A DNA stretch of 9,497 bases from DASQDN01 sp035630195 (GCA_035630195.1 DASQLD010000243.1:1-9497); one strand, 5' to 3'; positions 1-6,666 are shown, counted from the first letter of the stretch. Notes: generated from the letters alone by a model not told the origin. Numbers and translations are program-made.

Positions 1-130
1 TAGTCTCCTTCAAACCATGCCTGTCAGACAATCATGCAGCCTGAAGAAGCCCAGCGGCCTTTGAGCAGAGAAACAGCATTTCAACTGCACTTAGGTGCGC
101 CCAACGGACGCAGAAATAGGTTAAACAACA

Positions 131-511
131 ATGAGTACTTCAGCTATCGCGGTGCGCGGGACTGCTAGCCAGTCAGAGCTACAGGACTACGACGCCATCG
201 TTAACGTAATGAACCGATATAACGAGGGAGTGCGCACCGGGAGCAGTGCGATGATGAAACCCGCCTTTCACGAAGCCGCTACCCTCTTCGGCTACATCGA
301 AGGCAAACTGCTGGCCGGGTCCATTCAAATGCTTTTTGACTGGGTAGACGGCAACGGCTCGTCCAATGATAAACAGAGCCGGATTGTGAGCGTGGCTGTC
401 CACCAGACAATTGCAGTGGTCGGGGAAGCCTCATTGGTTCCCTCGCATCAATTGGTTAGTAACGGTCTGGGCAGCTGTTGTTCGGATTCGCAAGTCAACC
501 AGTGCTGGTGA
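131..511 (+). CDS. NTF2-like (SnoaL/lumazine-binding type) protein, C-terminally truncated
   Basis: The 126-residue product carries the N-terminal two thirds of a small NTF2-like fold protein. An opening helix (about residues 18-36, with YNEGVRTG) is followed by the family pattern KPAFHEAATLFGY (43-55), a helix ending LFDWVDGNG (69-76), and a strand RIVSVAVHQTIAVV (84-97). Intact relatives continue after this strand with an acidic residue, a W-x-G turn, an FTLL strand and a final strand ending in a WKI-type motif. Here that part is missing: from about residue 100 (base 430) the sequence no longer resembles the family, and the last 26 residues look like read-through into unrelated DNA that overlaps the convergent RHH gene. 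NTF2-like proteins of this type are small soluble proteins of mostly unknown role. The start is the ATG at 131, with only a weak purine stretch (AGG at 118) upstream. It is probably a non-functional remnant. Confidence 0.6.
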   Translation: MSTSAIAVRGTASQSELQDYDAIVNVMNRYNEGVRTGSSAMMKPAFHEAATLFGYIEGKLLAGSIQMLFDWVDGNGSSNDKQSRIVSVAVHQTIAVVGEASLVPSHQLVSNGLGSCCSDSQVNQCW

Positions 512-684
512 TAGGCAAGGACCGGATTGATAATGGCGCGAATCATCGCAGATCTACTGATTGCTGGGCCGTTCCTGTGCCGGATCGCTATTGCGACTTG
601 GTCGAGCTTGGCAATCTGATCGGACGTCAGCAGCACGCTGATCGCGGTCGTAGGTTTCGAGGGAGGCCGGGTGGTACTCGTCAT
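448..684 (-). CDS. Ribbon-helix-helix (CopG/MetJ-type) DNA-binding protein
   Basis: The product shows a ribbon-helix-helix layout: an N-terminal strand (TAISVLLTSDQIAKLD), a helix, a turn with RNGPAISRSAMIR, then a second helix IRAIINPVLAYH. This is the pattern of small dimeric repressors that place a beta strand in the major groove; many are antitoxins or autoregulators. I chose the ATG at 684 because the extra 21 residues obtained from a GTG at 747 do not resemble the fold; neither start has a clear SD. The C-terminus (WLTCESEQQLPR and a few more residues) reaches into the truncated NTF2-like gene on the other strand. A degenerate second copy of this C-terminal segment lies at 2773-2813. 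No toxin partner is recognisable on either side. The family call is from pattern recognition and the target is unknown. Confidence 0.55.
   Translation of the reverse strand: MTSTTRPPSKPTTAISVLLTSDQIAKLDQVAIAIRHRNGPAISRSAMIRAIINPVLAYHQHWLTCESEQQLPRPLLTN
467..509 (-). repeat. RHH-tail segment, copy 1 (pairs with 2773-2813)
   Basis: The segment encoding the end of the RHH protein (YHQHWLTCESEQQLPR) is matched by a degenerate segment at 2773-2813 whose minus-strand reading gives LLTCESEQLPR. Both share CTGGGnAGCTGTT, then TCGCA, then GT, read on the plus strand, with a 3-base gap. Each copy sits exactly where a different gene is broken off: the NTF2-like gene here, the IS6 transposase at the other. 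Confidence 0.45.
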
Positions 685-747
685 CACAAAGCCAATCGGC
701 ACGACAATTCCGGTTGTGCTGTAGTCGCCAATTTCCGATTTCCTCAC

Positions 748-1346
748 CAGTCAACAACGGCCCTCTTTCGTCTCCAGCGCGCATTTCGCGTCCTACGCGC
801 GCGAGCTCACTTTTTGCGCAGCGCACGCCTGCTTCTGTGGATGGCGATGGCTGATTCAACGCTCATCCGCTATCGAAAACACATGCGCACACTTCGCGCC
901 TCCCTGTGCCAAGCGAAAGACATGATATGGCGGGCGCATGAGAATCCTTCAGCTCAAACGCGTGACGTGAAAAGTACCGAAGATCGCTATTGTTGCAGTT
1001 TGATTTGTTTCTTTCTAAGTCATTGCAAGGACAGAGTGAGCGTTACACTATTTGACACTTTTTGAGGGGTGGTGGAATCGGTCCGTATGTGTTCTCTCCC
1101 GCTTCGAATCTTCCCTAGCGTCACGAGGGATGTGAACGCTTGCACTGGCTATTACTGCCTGGAGTCAGCGTATCGGTGCGAGCGACTACATAGATCCAGA
1201 CCTGGTGACTTTAACTCTTGGGGCGGCTAGGCAAGTCTTTATCGTTTGAACAAGGCAGCATTTCACGCGCCTTGGAAACGCCGAGTCGCCGGAAGAGAAA
1301 AGGCGCGCCGAAGATATGAAAGTAGCTATTCCAGCGTCACACTGAA
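748..1346. other. Stretch with no recognisable gene
   Basis: I see no convincing coding region in about 600 bases. A plus-strand reading frame runs through 478-1065, but it is antisense to the RHH gene at its start and its composition (Arg-, Cys- and His-rich, no domain) is that of a chance frame. A block at 1274-1301, read on the minus strand, resembles the leader of the repeated cassette at 4500 and 8388. In the last 100 bases a short plus-strand frame without a start codon reads ESPEEKRRAEDMK and stops just before the permease gene; it could be a gene tail or chance. No tRNA, CRISPR array or strong terminator hairpin was seen. Confidence 0.5.
1274..1301 (-). repeat. Possible degenerate, inverted third copy of the cassette leader
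   Basis: Read on the minus strand this block gives TTTTCTCTTCCGG, then CG, then GCGTTTCC. The leader of cassette copy A (4503-4535) reads TTTTCTCTTCCGG, then ACGCG, then GCCGTTTCC. Thirteen identical bases followed by a second matching block at nearly the same spacing are suggestive, but downstream similarity fades quickly and no ORF of the cassette follows. This may be a relic of a third insertion or a chance match. Confidence 0.3.
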
Positions 1347-2480
1347 ATGATAAGGTCAGGGGAAGAAGGCTGGTTTACTCGAGAGCGTATCCTAACGTTC
1401 ACGCTGGCGTCCTCAACATTTTTGTTTCTCTATCTCAGTTTTCGCCTGATTGAAACTTTTGTTCCGGCCATCGCGTTCGCAATCGCTCTAGCGGTGGCAA
1501 CACAAGGACCATATAACTGGCTCCGCGCCAGAGCTAAGAGCGACACATCGGCCGCCCTCCTGGCTGTGCTGCTGATAACTCTGCTCATATTTGGTCCGGC
1601 CGCCTTTCTCGGCACCTACATCGTGCAAAAAGGCATCGAGAACGTAAATGAATTGCGCTCCGGAGCATGGACAGGCTGGCATGCAGCAGTAGAACGTCAG
1701 CCGATTCTCGGCCCGATGCTGATTTGGAGCGAGCAAAACCTCGATTTGGCGGCACAGCTCCAAAGCGTAGGAGAGGCGCTGGCGAGCCAAGCGACCGGCT
1801 TTCTGAGGGGTTCGGTTACAGTGATCACGCAGCTGGTCATTACTCTGTTCGTATTGTTCTTCCTATTCCGCGACCGCAAAATCGCTTTGAACTCTCTGTG
1901 CAACTTGGTTCCGCTTTCGCAGACCGAAGCAAACCACCTTTTTACCAGGCTTTCGAGTACGATCCGGGCAACTGTGAATGGTTCCTTGACCGTGGCTTTT
2001 GTTCAGTCTCTCCTGGCAGGAATCATGTATGCCGCGCTCGGAGTACCCGGTGCTGTTCTTTGGGGTGCCGTGACTTTTATCGCAGCTCTTGTTCCAGTCT
2101 TCGGAACCGTGCTGATATGGGGACCAGTTGCTCTGTACCTGCTCGTAACTGGTAGCTGGATTAAAGCGATGTTCCTTGTTGGCTGGGGCATGCTGGCGGT
2201 CGGCATGATCGACAACCTGCTTTATCCTTTTCTGGTCGGGGACAAGTTGAGGCTTCACACTGTTCCGACGTTCTTTTCGATATTGGGAGGAATTACTTTA
2301 TTCGGTCCCGTGGGACTTATCTTGGGTCCGCTGATCCTCGCCATTACGATCGCCCTACTGGACATCTGGTGGATGCGCACGTCTGAGGGTCACGCCGCCG
2401 AGGAAAAAGTCACCGAGAACAACCAAACAAAAATACCTCCTGGTAGGGTTTTGCAGGAGCACGGAGTTCACCCCGTGTAG
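1347..2480 (+). CDS. AI-2E family transporter (PerM/YdiK-type permease)
   Basis: A complete 377-residue polytopic inner-membrane protein of the normal length for this family. Hydrophobic segments lie at about residues 15-50, 67-93 and 155-175, with a cluster from 210 to 341. The family signature is in the C-terminal half: a segment with FVQSLLAGIMYAALGVPGA (218-236), then LWG (238-240), a helix ending ALVPVFGT (247-254), the WGM...GMIDN motif (280-290), YPFLVGDKLRLHTVP (293-307) and the closing SILGGITLFGPVGLILGP (311-328). The hydrophilic loop at about 95-150 matches the variable periplasmic loop of the family. Members export small molecules such as autoinducer-2 or act as Na+/H+ antiporters; the substrate cannot be told here. 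The ATG at 1347 has no clear SD sequence. The gene stands alone: the next gene downstream is a transposase remnant. The polar tail after residue 345 is non-conserved. Confidence 0.9.
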   Translation: MIRSGEEGWFTRERILTFTLASSTFLFLYLSFRLIETFVPAIAFAIALAVATQGPYNWLRARAKSDTSAALLAVLLITLLIFGPAAFLGTYIVQKGIENVNELRSGAWTGWHAAVERQPILGPMLIWSEQNLDLAAQLQSVGEALASQATGFLRGSVTVITQLVITLFVLFFLFRDRKIALNSLCNLVPLSQTEANHLFTRLSSTIRATVNGSLTVAFVQSLLAGIMYAALGVPGAVLWGAVTFIAALVPVFGTVLIWGPVALYLLVTGSWIKAMFLVGWGMLAVGMIDNLLYPFLVGDKLRLHTVPTFFSILGGITLFGPVGLILGPLILAITIALLDIWWMRTSEGHAAEEKVTENNQTKIPPGRVLQEHGVHPV

Positions 2481-2569
2481 AGGCTGCATTGCTTCATCGG
2501 ATGGTTGGGTACTGTCACATTGCGCTGTTCGTGTTGGCGATGCTGAATGAGTGTCGGACAGCCCGTGCC

Positions 2570-2772
2570 GTGGCCATGGTTTCCGAGAGATTCCTCGAGA
2601 TCAACGGCATTACCCATTACCTATGGCGATCGTTCGATCAGGATGGCGTCATCCTGGATATCCTCGTACAACCGAAGCGGGATCGCTTTGCGGCGATCCG
2701 GCTCTTTCGCAAGCTATTACGGGCGACCGGGCGACGTCCGAGCCGTGATCATCACTGACAAGCCGCGCAGCT
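2570..2772 (+). pseudogene. IS6-family transposase remnant, frameshifted
   Basis: One reading frame encodes SERFLEINGITHYLW, then RSFDQDGVILDILVQPKRDR, then FAAIRLFRKLL. This is the start of the IS6/IS26-type DDE transposase core (consensus LDEVFLKINGxxHYLWRAVDQDG, DILVQxRRD, FFRKLL). After RKLL the homology moves into another frame, which reads VRAVIITDKPRSSG, corresponding to the family's VITDKLRSYG motif carrying the second catalytic Asp. A single-base indel near 2725-2740 therefore breaks the gene. The position of the first catalytic Asp (xLDE) reads VSE, so it is already lost. Neither the N-terminal helix-turn-helix nor the C-terminal catalytic Glu part is present. No terminal inverted repeats were recognised. 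Only about 65 residues' worth of a roughly 230-residue transposase remains. Confidence 0.75.
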
Positions 2773-2813
2773 CTGGGGAGCTGTTCAGACTCGCAGGTTA
2801 GCAGTGTGTTGGT
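2773..2813 (-). repeat. RHH-tail segment, copy 2, degenerate
   Basis: The minus-strand translation gives LLTCESEQLPR, close to the tail of the intact RHH protein at 448-684. Upstream (towards 2820) only a frame-disturbed trace of the preceding Tyr-Gln-His codons is visible, so the rest of the gene is gone. It directly follows the point where IS6-transposase similarity ends. Confidence 0.45.
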
Positions 2814-3134
2814 AGCACTGATCGCTAACACGGGGCGACTGCATAGCAATCACAAGCCGTCCGTTAACAAGGTGAGCCCGGTCGATTCGTCGCGGCGACT
2901 GAGCCCCGACAGAAGTCCTGGAGTCCATCGCTACCCAAATGAAACGTAAGACACCCGCCATTGAAGATCCGGTCAAGACTCGGCCATGAATCGATTCAAT
3001 GCTGTGGCCTTCTTTGCGACACGACCGACGGATAACCCTACGGCGCTTCTGGTGCGACGCGAAGAACTGAAGATCTGTGAAAGGTTCGGAAGAATGACAT
3101 CGTCATGCGTGCCGCCCCGCGAATTCGATGTACT

Positions 3135-4382
3135 TCACCTGGCACGTCCGAACAGATTCGCATGGATGTAGTCGGCAATTTGTTCGCCTTGCCGGATTCC
3201 TCCCCGAGAGGCGTGCCAGAAGTGGATGCCCGCCAATACGCGGGACGCCGCATTTTCGTGAGCCGCTTCTGAGAAGCTCCAGAACCGGCGTGTGATGCCT
3301 GGATATGGAGGACCGCTCGTCATTGAAAATGGAATGAAGTCGTTGGAAAAAGCATGCTCTAACGCGCGGGCCGCTGCGGCCCCCACTGTCGAGTGACCCG
3401 ACGGATAATCAGGAACCGGCGGTGTTACCAGATATGCGGTCCATGTAGGGTCCCCGCTCGTATCGGGATTGCCATCCGAATCACCCGTGGTGATCGCCGT
3501 GATCGGTCGCCAGAAGTAGAAGAAATACTTGGATTCGAAGTTCGCGATGTAGCCGTCGGCCAAAGCCACATTCATCAAGGCGAATAGGCGAGCGTTATCC
3601 CAAACGCTTTGATTCTTCTGCTCCGCGACATTACGAGCGATGCGATTCCATCCCTGCGGGGAACTCTCGTACCAATAGCGCGCAATCGTGCTGTGCTCCT
3701 CTGTGCGGCTCATACTCACGGTTCCACCTATCTCTTTCACCTCTTGGAGCGATGTAGCGAATTCCGGGCTCCCCACCTGGAACGGACGATCAGGTCGGAA
3801 CTGTGATGAAGTCCTGAGGCCGAAGGGCTTCACCTGTCCCCAGCCGGCTCTGAAGGCAGGAACGAAGTCGGGACCCGTCGGACGCCACTCACCGGGATTT
3901 TGCCCGGGTGTTGGCGACAACTCTATTGCTGAACCGTCATTGGCTCTCTCGGTGAGAATAGTGAGGGCAGCAAGACGGCCGGTGCTTACAGCGCTCGTTC
4001 GAGCTGCTTCATTCGTAACGCTGGCGAGCGCGGCGGTGTACGCTGCTTCGATCGCCGCTTTCTGTCCGGGCAATAAAGCCAGCAATACCTCACGGGTCGC
4101 GGAAGCGACCGCCGCTTCCGGAGCTGTTCCCGGCACACTGGTTCGAAATAAGTAAGGGTCGTATCTGCGATCAAGCGCATTTAAAGCATCGTGTACGGCA
4201 ATTTGCACGATCGCAAGAATCCGACTTTCCGCTAGCGGATCGATAGCTGCCGCCAGAGTCACATCTGTGGCGACTTTGTTCCAATGCGTAACAACATCCG
4301 CAGATACATGCGGGACGGTAAGCGCGGCTGCCACCGCAAGACTCTTCAGGAATGGACCCAAGCGCAAAGATGCTGGCGTCAT
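3135..4382 (-). CDS. Vanadium-dependent haloperoxidase / PAP2-type phosphatase, secreted
   Basis: A complete 415-residue protein of the vanadium haloperoxidase branch of the PAP2 superfamily, which uses bound vanadate to oxidise halides with peroxide or, in phosphatase members, binds phosphate at the same site. All anion-binding residues are visible: K285 with R292-P293 in KYFFYFWRP, P327-S328-G329-H330 in PDYPSGHSTVG, and R381 with H387 in SRVLAGIHF. The spacings (Lys+7=Arg, Arg+6=His) match the family. A signal peptide is clear: Arg near the start, hydrophobic core FLKSLAVAAALTVP and a VSA cleavage site after about residue 28, so the enzyme acts in the periplasm or outside. I chose the ATG at 4382 because GGGAGAAG lies 4 bases upstream; a TTG 30 bases earlier would bury the signal peptide. 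A candidate promoter lies at 4440-4467. Whether it is a haloperoxidase or a phosphatase cannot be settled from sequence. Confidence 0.88.
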   Translation of the reverse strand: MTPASLRLGPFLKSLAVAAALTVPHVSADVVTHWNKVATDVTLAAAIDPLAESRILAIVQIAVHDALNALDRRYDPYLFRTSVPGTAPEAAVASATREVLLALLPGQKAAIEAAYTAALASVTNEAARTSAVSTGRLAALTILTERANDGSAIELSPTPGQNPGEWRPTGPDFVPAFRAGWGQVKPFGLRTSSQFRPDRPFQVGSPEFATSLQEVKEIGGTVSMSRTEEHSTIARYWYESSPQGWNRIARNVAEQKNQSVWDNARLFALMNVALADGYIANFESKYFFYFWRPITAITTGDSDGNPDTSGDPTWTAYLVTPPVPDYPSGHSTVGAAAARALEHAFSNDFIPFSMTSGPPYPGITRRFWSFSEAAHENAASRVLAGIHFWHASRGGIRQGEQIADYIHANLFGRAR

Positions 4383-4385
4383 TAG

Positions 4386-4393
4386 TCTTCTCC
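4386..4393 (-). promoter_or_regulatory. Shine-Dalgarno site fixing the haloperoxidase start
   Basis: GGGAGAAG precedes the ATG at 4382 by about four bases on the minus strand. It supports this ATG over the in-frame TTG at 4412, which has no such site. Confidence 0.6.
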
Positions 4394-4439
4394 CGTATTT
4401 TGGGCGTTGCAATTACGGTTATTCAGAGCAACAGCGTTA

Positions 4440-4467
4440 ATACTACGCGTCTAAAATTCGTTGTCAA
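4440..4467 (-). promoter_or_regulatory. Candidate sigma-70-type promoter of the haloperoxidase gene
   Basis: On the minus strand a perfect TTGACA (4467-4462) is followed after 16 bases by TAGTAT (4445-4440), which matches the -10 consensus at four of six positions. It lies about 58 bases upstream of the ATG at 4382 and the surroundings are AT-rich relative to the window. It is the only good promoter-like pair in the gap between the gene and cassette copy A. Confidence 0.5.
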
Positions 4468-4499
4468 GACGATAAATTGATAAATCACGGTGATGCGTC

Positions 4500-4700
4500 G
4501 GGTTTTCTCTTCCGGACGCGATTGCCGTTTCCTACGCGGCCTCTGGCTGCCGCAGAATAGACTCTTTCAGAATGCCGTCTGCTTTTTATCACCCGATCAA
4601 GGGACATCTGCTCTTGGATGAACGCCAAGTCCAGACGTTCCACGACTACATCCTAAGCATGGACAATCGGCGCCTGCTGGAGTTCACGCGCACTATGCGT
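4500..4700 (+). repeat. Cassette repeat copy A (leader plus small ORF)
   Basis: Direct repeat of 8388-8592. Both begin GGGTTTTCTCTTCCGGACG and end CGCACTATGCGT. The coding part differs at only a few positions. The leader (about 70 bases before the ATG) is conserved too but has two small indels: copy A has extra bases after GCCG and lacks GCGAGGGC. The copies are in the same orientation, about 3.9 kb apart. Confidence 0.9.
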
Positions 4701-4724
4701 AAAGGCGCTCGCCTCTGGAGTTAG
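4572..4724 (+). pseudogene. Truncated copy of the small unknown cassette ORF
   Basis: This frame encodes 50 residues starting MPSAFYHPIKGHLLLDERQ and agreeing with the 75-residue protein at 8464-8691 for its first 43 positions except for four replacements (H for L, R for P, E for K, F for L). After TRTMR the sequence jumps, at 4701, into DNA that in copy B lies about 150 bases further on, so the conserved AGLHDPPW and EQWEYERCLEELDRRQ part is missing and a stop follows after seven foreign residues. It is a decayed paralogue; no function is known for the intact form. Confidence 0.7.
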
Positions 4725-4791
4725 CGTGACTGAGATCGCCGAAGCCGAAGGCATCGGTCGCGCCCTCGCCTCACGCCAAGCCAACCCGCCG
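4702..4791 (+). pseudogene. Helix-turn-helix gene fragment (cassette second gene, copy A)
   Basis: One frame reads KALASGVSVTEIAEAEGIG and then RALASRQANPP. It is the shape of a helix-turn-helix recognition unit (TEIAEAEGI as first helix and turn, RALASRQAN as recognition helix), as in terminase-small-subunit-like or recombinase-associated DNA-binding proteins. The matching segment downstream of copy B (8713-8790) reads LLARIAKALVSGEKRD, so the two belong to one gene family. Here the 5' part is deleted, and after residue 30 no further similarity can be followed. Not expressed as a full protein. Confidence 0.5.
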
Positions 4792-4976
4792 ATAATCCAG
4801 CGCGCTTCAGGCGGTCAGGCGAGCGCATTTTCCGGTAGCCCGACACATCGGGCACAATACCGGGAAGCTGCCCGCACTGGACGAGATAGTCCGTCGAATT
4901 GCGCCGCGCATCTCGACTGGGGGAGACTTCATCCTCCTGACGTGCTGTGTGCCAAGAATTCGCTATCATTCGCGAG

Positions 4977-6011
4977 ATGAAACCGCTGGCGGAAGCGGAA
5001 CGTGTGCCCTCGATCGAGGTTCTGCGTGGAATAGCGCTCTTGGGCGTGCTGCTCGTAAACCTGCTTACCGGGTTTCGCGTGCCGCTTGCCGGTCACATTC
5101 TGGGAGTCGATGAGCCGCTGGGACCTGGAGGTTCCATCCTGCTATCCCTGGTCTCGGCATTGATCGAGTTCAAAGCTTTCACTCTCTTCTCCTTTCTGTT
5201 CGGGGTTGGCGTCGCGATCCAGGCGCAGCGGGCTGCCGGACCAAATATCGCTCAATTCTTCCTTCGTCGATTCGGAGCGTTAACGGCACTTGGCCTCATC
5301 CACCTGCTCTTTGTTTGGAACGGCGACATTCTCACGCTCTACGGGATTTGCGGCCTGATTCTCATACCGCTGCTGCGGCTCCCGTTAGCCGCACTGACTG
5401 GATTAGGGGCGCTCCTGATTGCAGCGCCGCATATAGCACCGCTGCCGGTACACTTTCCAGACAACGCGACCTTGCATGAGTTGGCCGCGGGAGCCTCCCA
5501 CGCATACCGCACGGCCGGGTGGTACGAACTGTTTGCATTTCGCTGGCGGGAGACGGAAGTTGTGGTTGCGCCGCTGCTACTGCTGTCAGCACCCAGGACC
5601 CTCGGACTAATGTTGTGGGGCGTCGCCGCATGGCGACGAGGGCTATTCGAAGGCCGCAAAAGCCTGTGGCGCGGCATCCTGATCGCCGGTACGACGGTCG
5701 GGCTTGCAAGTCTGGTCCTTCGGAACCCGCAGATCGCAACACTGCCTGTTGCATTCGCGTATGCAGCTGCGATTCTGCTATGGAATCCGCGTGCTCCATT
5801 GCTCGCGGCAGGCGGACGGATGGCGTTCACGAACTATTTGCTTCAATCGATCATCTTCGGGTTCGTCTTCTACAGTTACGGCCTTGGATGGTTCGGCGGT
5901 CTGGGAGTCGGCATTACGCTGGCTGGCGGTTTGGTTTTTTATTTCGTCCAGTTGATGTGGAGCCGCTGGTGGCTCCGGCGCTTCTACTTCGGTCCGTTCG
6001 AGTGGCTGTAG
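4977..6011 (+). CDS. DUF418 (YeiB-like) membrane protein, ends just before its conserved tail
   Basis: A 344-residue polytopic membrane protein. Family features in order: the opening IEVLRGIALLGVLLVNL (13-29), FKAFTLFSFLFGVGVAIQ (about 64-81), an FFLRRFGAL segment followed by LIHLLFVWNGDILTLYGICG, and the C-terminal signature GRMAFTNYLLQS, FYSYGLGWFGGLG and WLRRFYFGPFEWL. DUF418 proteins are inner-membrane proteins of unknown, possibly transport, function. The ATG at 4977 aligns with the family start; a GTG at 4947 adds a non-hydrophobic run and is less likely. No good SD is visible. The oddity is the end: relatives read EWLWRSLTYxKLQP, whereas here TAG at 6009-6011 replaces the Trp codon and the following in-frame codons still spell RSSSYLKLQPF. 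The protein is thus clipped by about a dozen residues, which may or may not matter. Confidence 0.85.
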   Translation: MKPLAEAERVPSIEVLRGIALLGVLLVNLLTGFRVPLAGHILGVDEPLGPGGSILLSLVSALIEFKAFTLFSFLFGVGVAIQAQRAAGPNIAQFFLRRFGALTALGLIHLLFVWNGDILTLYGICGLILIPLLRLPLAALTGLGALLIAAPHIAPLPVHFPDNATLHELAAGASHAYRTAGWYELFAFRWRETEVVVAPLLLLSAPRTLGLMLWGVAAWRRGLFEGRKSLWRGILIAGTTVGLASLVLRNPQIATLPVAFAYAAAILLWNPRAPLLAAGGRMAFTNYLLQSIIFGFVFYSYGLGWFGGLGVGITLAGGLVFYFVQLMWSRWWLRRFYFGPFEWL

Positions 6012-6032
6012 CGATCCAGTTCTTACCTGAAA

Positions 6033-6638
6033 TTGCAACCGTTCCTCCGCGGGGAGTGGCGCATAGTAACTCGTGAGACGGTATGCGTTCTTTCAGTTGT
6101 AATACTCGTGCTTGTTATGCCGACGGTCCATCTGGGTGGCCCGTTGTTGTTGGCCCGCCTTGGACCGCACTGGGGCTGGCGCCACGGCGATCCAGGGCCG
6201 GTAAACCTGTTGGGAACGATTCCGATTGCCGCCGGCCTTGCTCTGCTCGCCTGGGTTCTCGCAACTGTCCTTCGTGCAGCACAAAAGTAAGCCGGGCCGT
6301 TTTCGTCTCGGCCTGGAGCCTGTACAGCTTCTTCAGTCGGCCCGTACGCCGTCATGCGTCATCCGATTTACGCAGCCGAGGGCTGCCTCTGAATCGGTAT
6401 GATCATTTCGCTCGGTAGCCCCGTCGCGCTCGTTGTATTCACCTGCCTCGCTGCTGTCGGGCATACGTATATCGTCCCGAGAGAAGAAATGGCGTTAAAG
6501 CGACAGTTTGACGAAGAGTATCGGCTTTATTGCGCCCGCGTGCCACGTTCCATCATCGATGTCGCTGCAAAACAACTGAGCCGACTTGATCCCGTCCAGG
6601 TGCCCGACAAGGCGGACAAGTTCGGGCGATTCGAATAG
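6033..6638 (+). pseudogene. Isoprenylcysteine-methyltransferase-like (ICMT/PEMT) membrane protein, broken
   Basis: The pieces of a small membrane methyltransferase-like protein are spread over this interval. The first part (to TAA at 6288) reads VILVLVMPTVHLGGPLLLARLG, GPVNLLGTIPIAAGLALLAW and ends LRAAQ. The next stretch continues in a shifted frame as GRFRLGLEPVQLLQ. From 6339 the original frame resumes with GPYAVMRHPIYAAEGCL, containing the diagnostic RHPxY motif, meets TGA at 6390 where Trp is expected, and continues as IGMIISLGSP to VPREEMALKRQFDEEY and YCARVPR, the typical C-terminal end. There are thus two compensating indels and one nonsense change. The likely activity was carboxyl or phospholipid methylation at the membrane, but it is not functional now. 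The reading frame is the same as that of the DUF418 gene upstream. The natural start is unclear; the TTG at 6033 is only the first frame opening. Confidence 0.72.
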
Positions 6639-6666
6639 CTGTAAAACTGGGGTCAGAGCAGCAAGT

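Larger units (their letters stand above)
2481..3134. other. Gene-poor stretch holding mobile-element debris
   Basis: Between the permease stop and the end of the first haloperoxidase gene there is no intact gene. It contains an IS6-type transposase remnant (about 2570-2772) and a degenerate copy of the 3' end of the RHH gene (2773-2813). From 2814 to 3134 I recognise nothing: the short frames at 2785-2976 (minus) and 2986-3171 (plus) show no motif and the second overlaps the end of the haloperoxidase gene. A short inverted repeat (ATGAC-gat-GTCAT, around 3095) is too small to call a terminator. Confidence 0.5.

Noticed and set aside
478..1065. Long plus-strand frame of 195 codons
   Set aside because: Antisense to the RHH gene over its first part and without any domain-like pattern; Arg/Cys/His-rich composition typical of a shadow frame.
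1284..1349. Short plus-strand peptide ESPEEKRRAEDMK ending just before the permease start
   Set aside because: No start codon, only about 25 codons, and the same bases are better matched to the inverted cassette leader.
2986..3171. Plus-strand frame of 61 codons upstream of the haloperoxidase end
   Set aside because: No motif, no SD, and it runs into the end of the haloperoxidase gene on the other strand.
4815..4895. Minus-strand CPMCRATGKC pattern resembling half of a zinc ribbon
   Set aside because: Only a short frame with one such motif and no start or second half; cannot be told from chance.
5339..5830. Minus-strand frames of 145 and 163 codons
   Set aside because: They lie wholly opposite the well-supported DUF418 gene and have the Arg/Ala/Pro-rich composition of antisense shadows.
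6009..6392. TAG and TGA at conserved Trp positions, suggesting a changed genetic code
   Set aside because: The first haloperoxidase gene ends properly at TGA and the permease at TAG; the affected region also has indels, so simple decay or sequence error explains it.
6645..6660. CTGGGGTCAGAGCAG, reminding of motifs found beside some IS200/REP-type elements
   Set aside because: No inverted partner or Y1 transposase nearby; too short to support a call.
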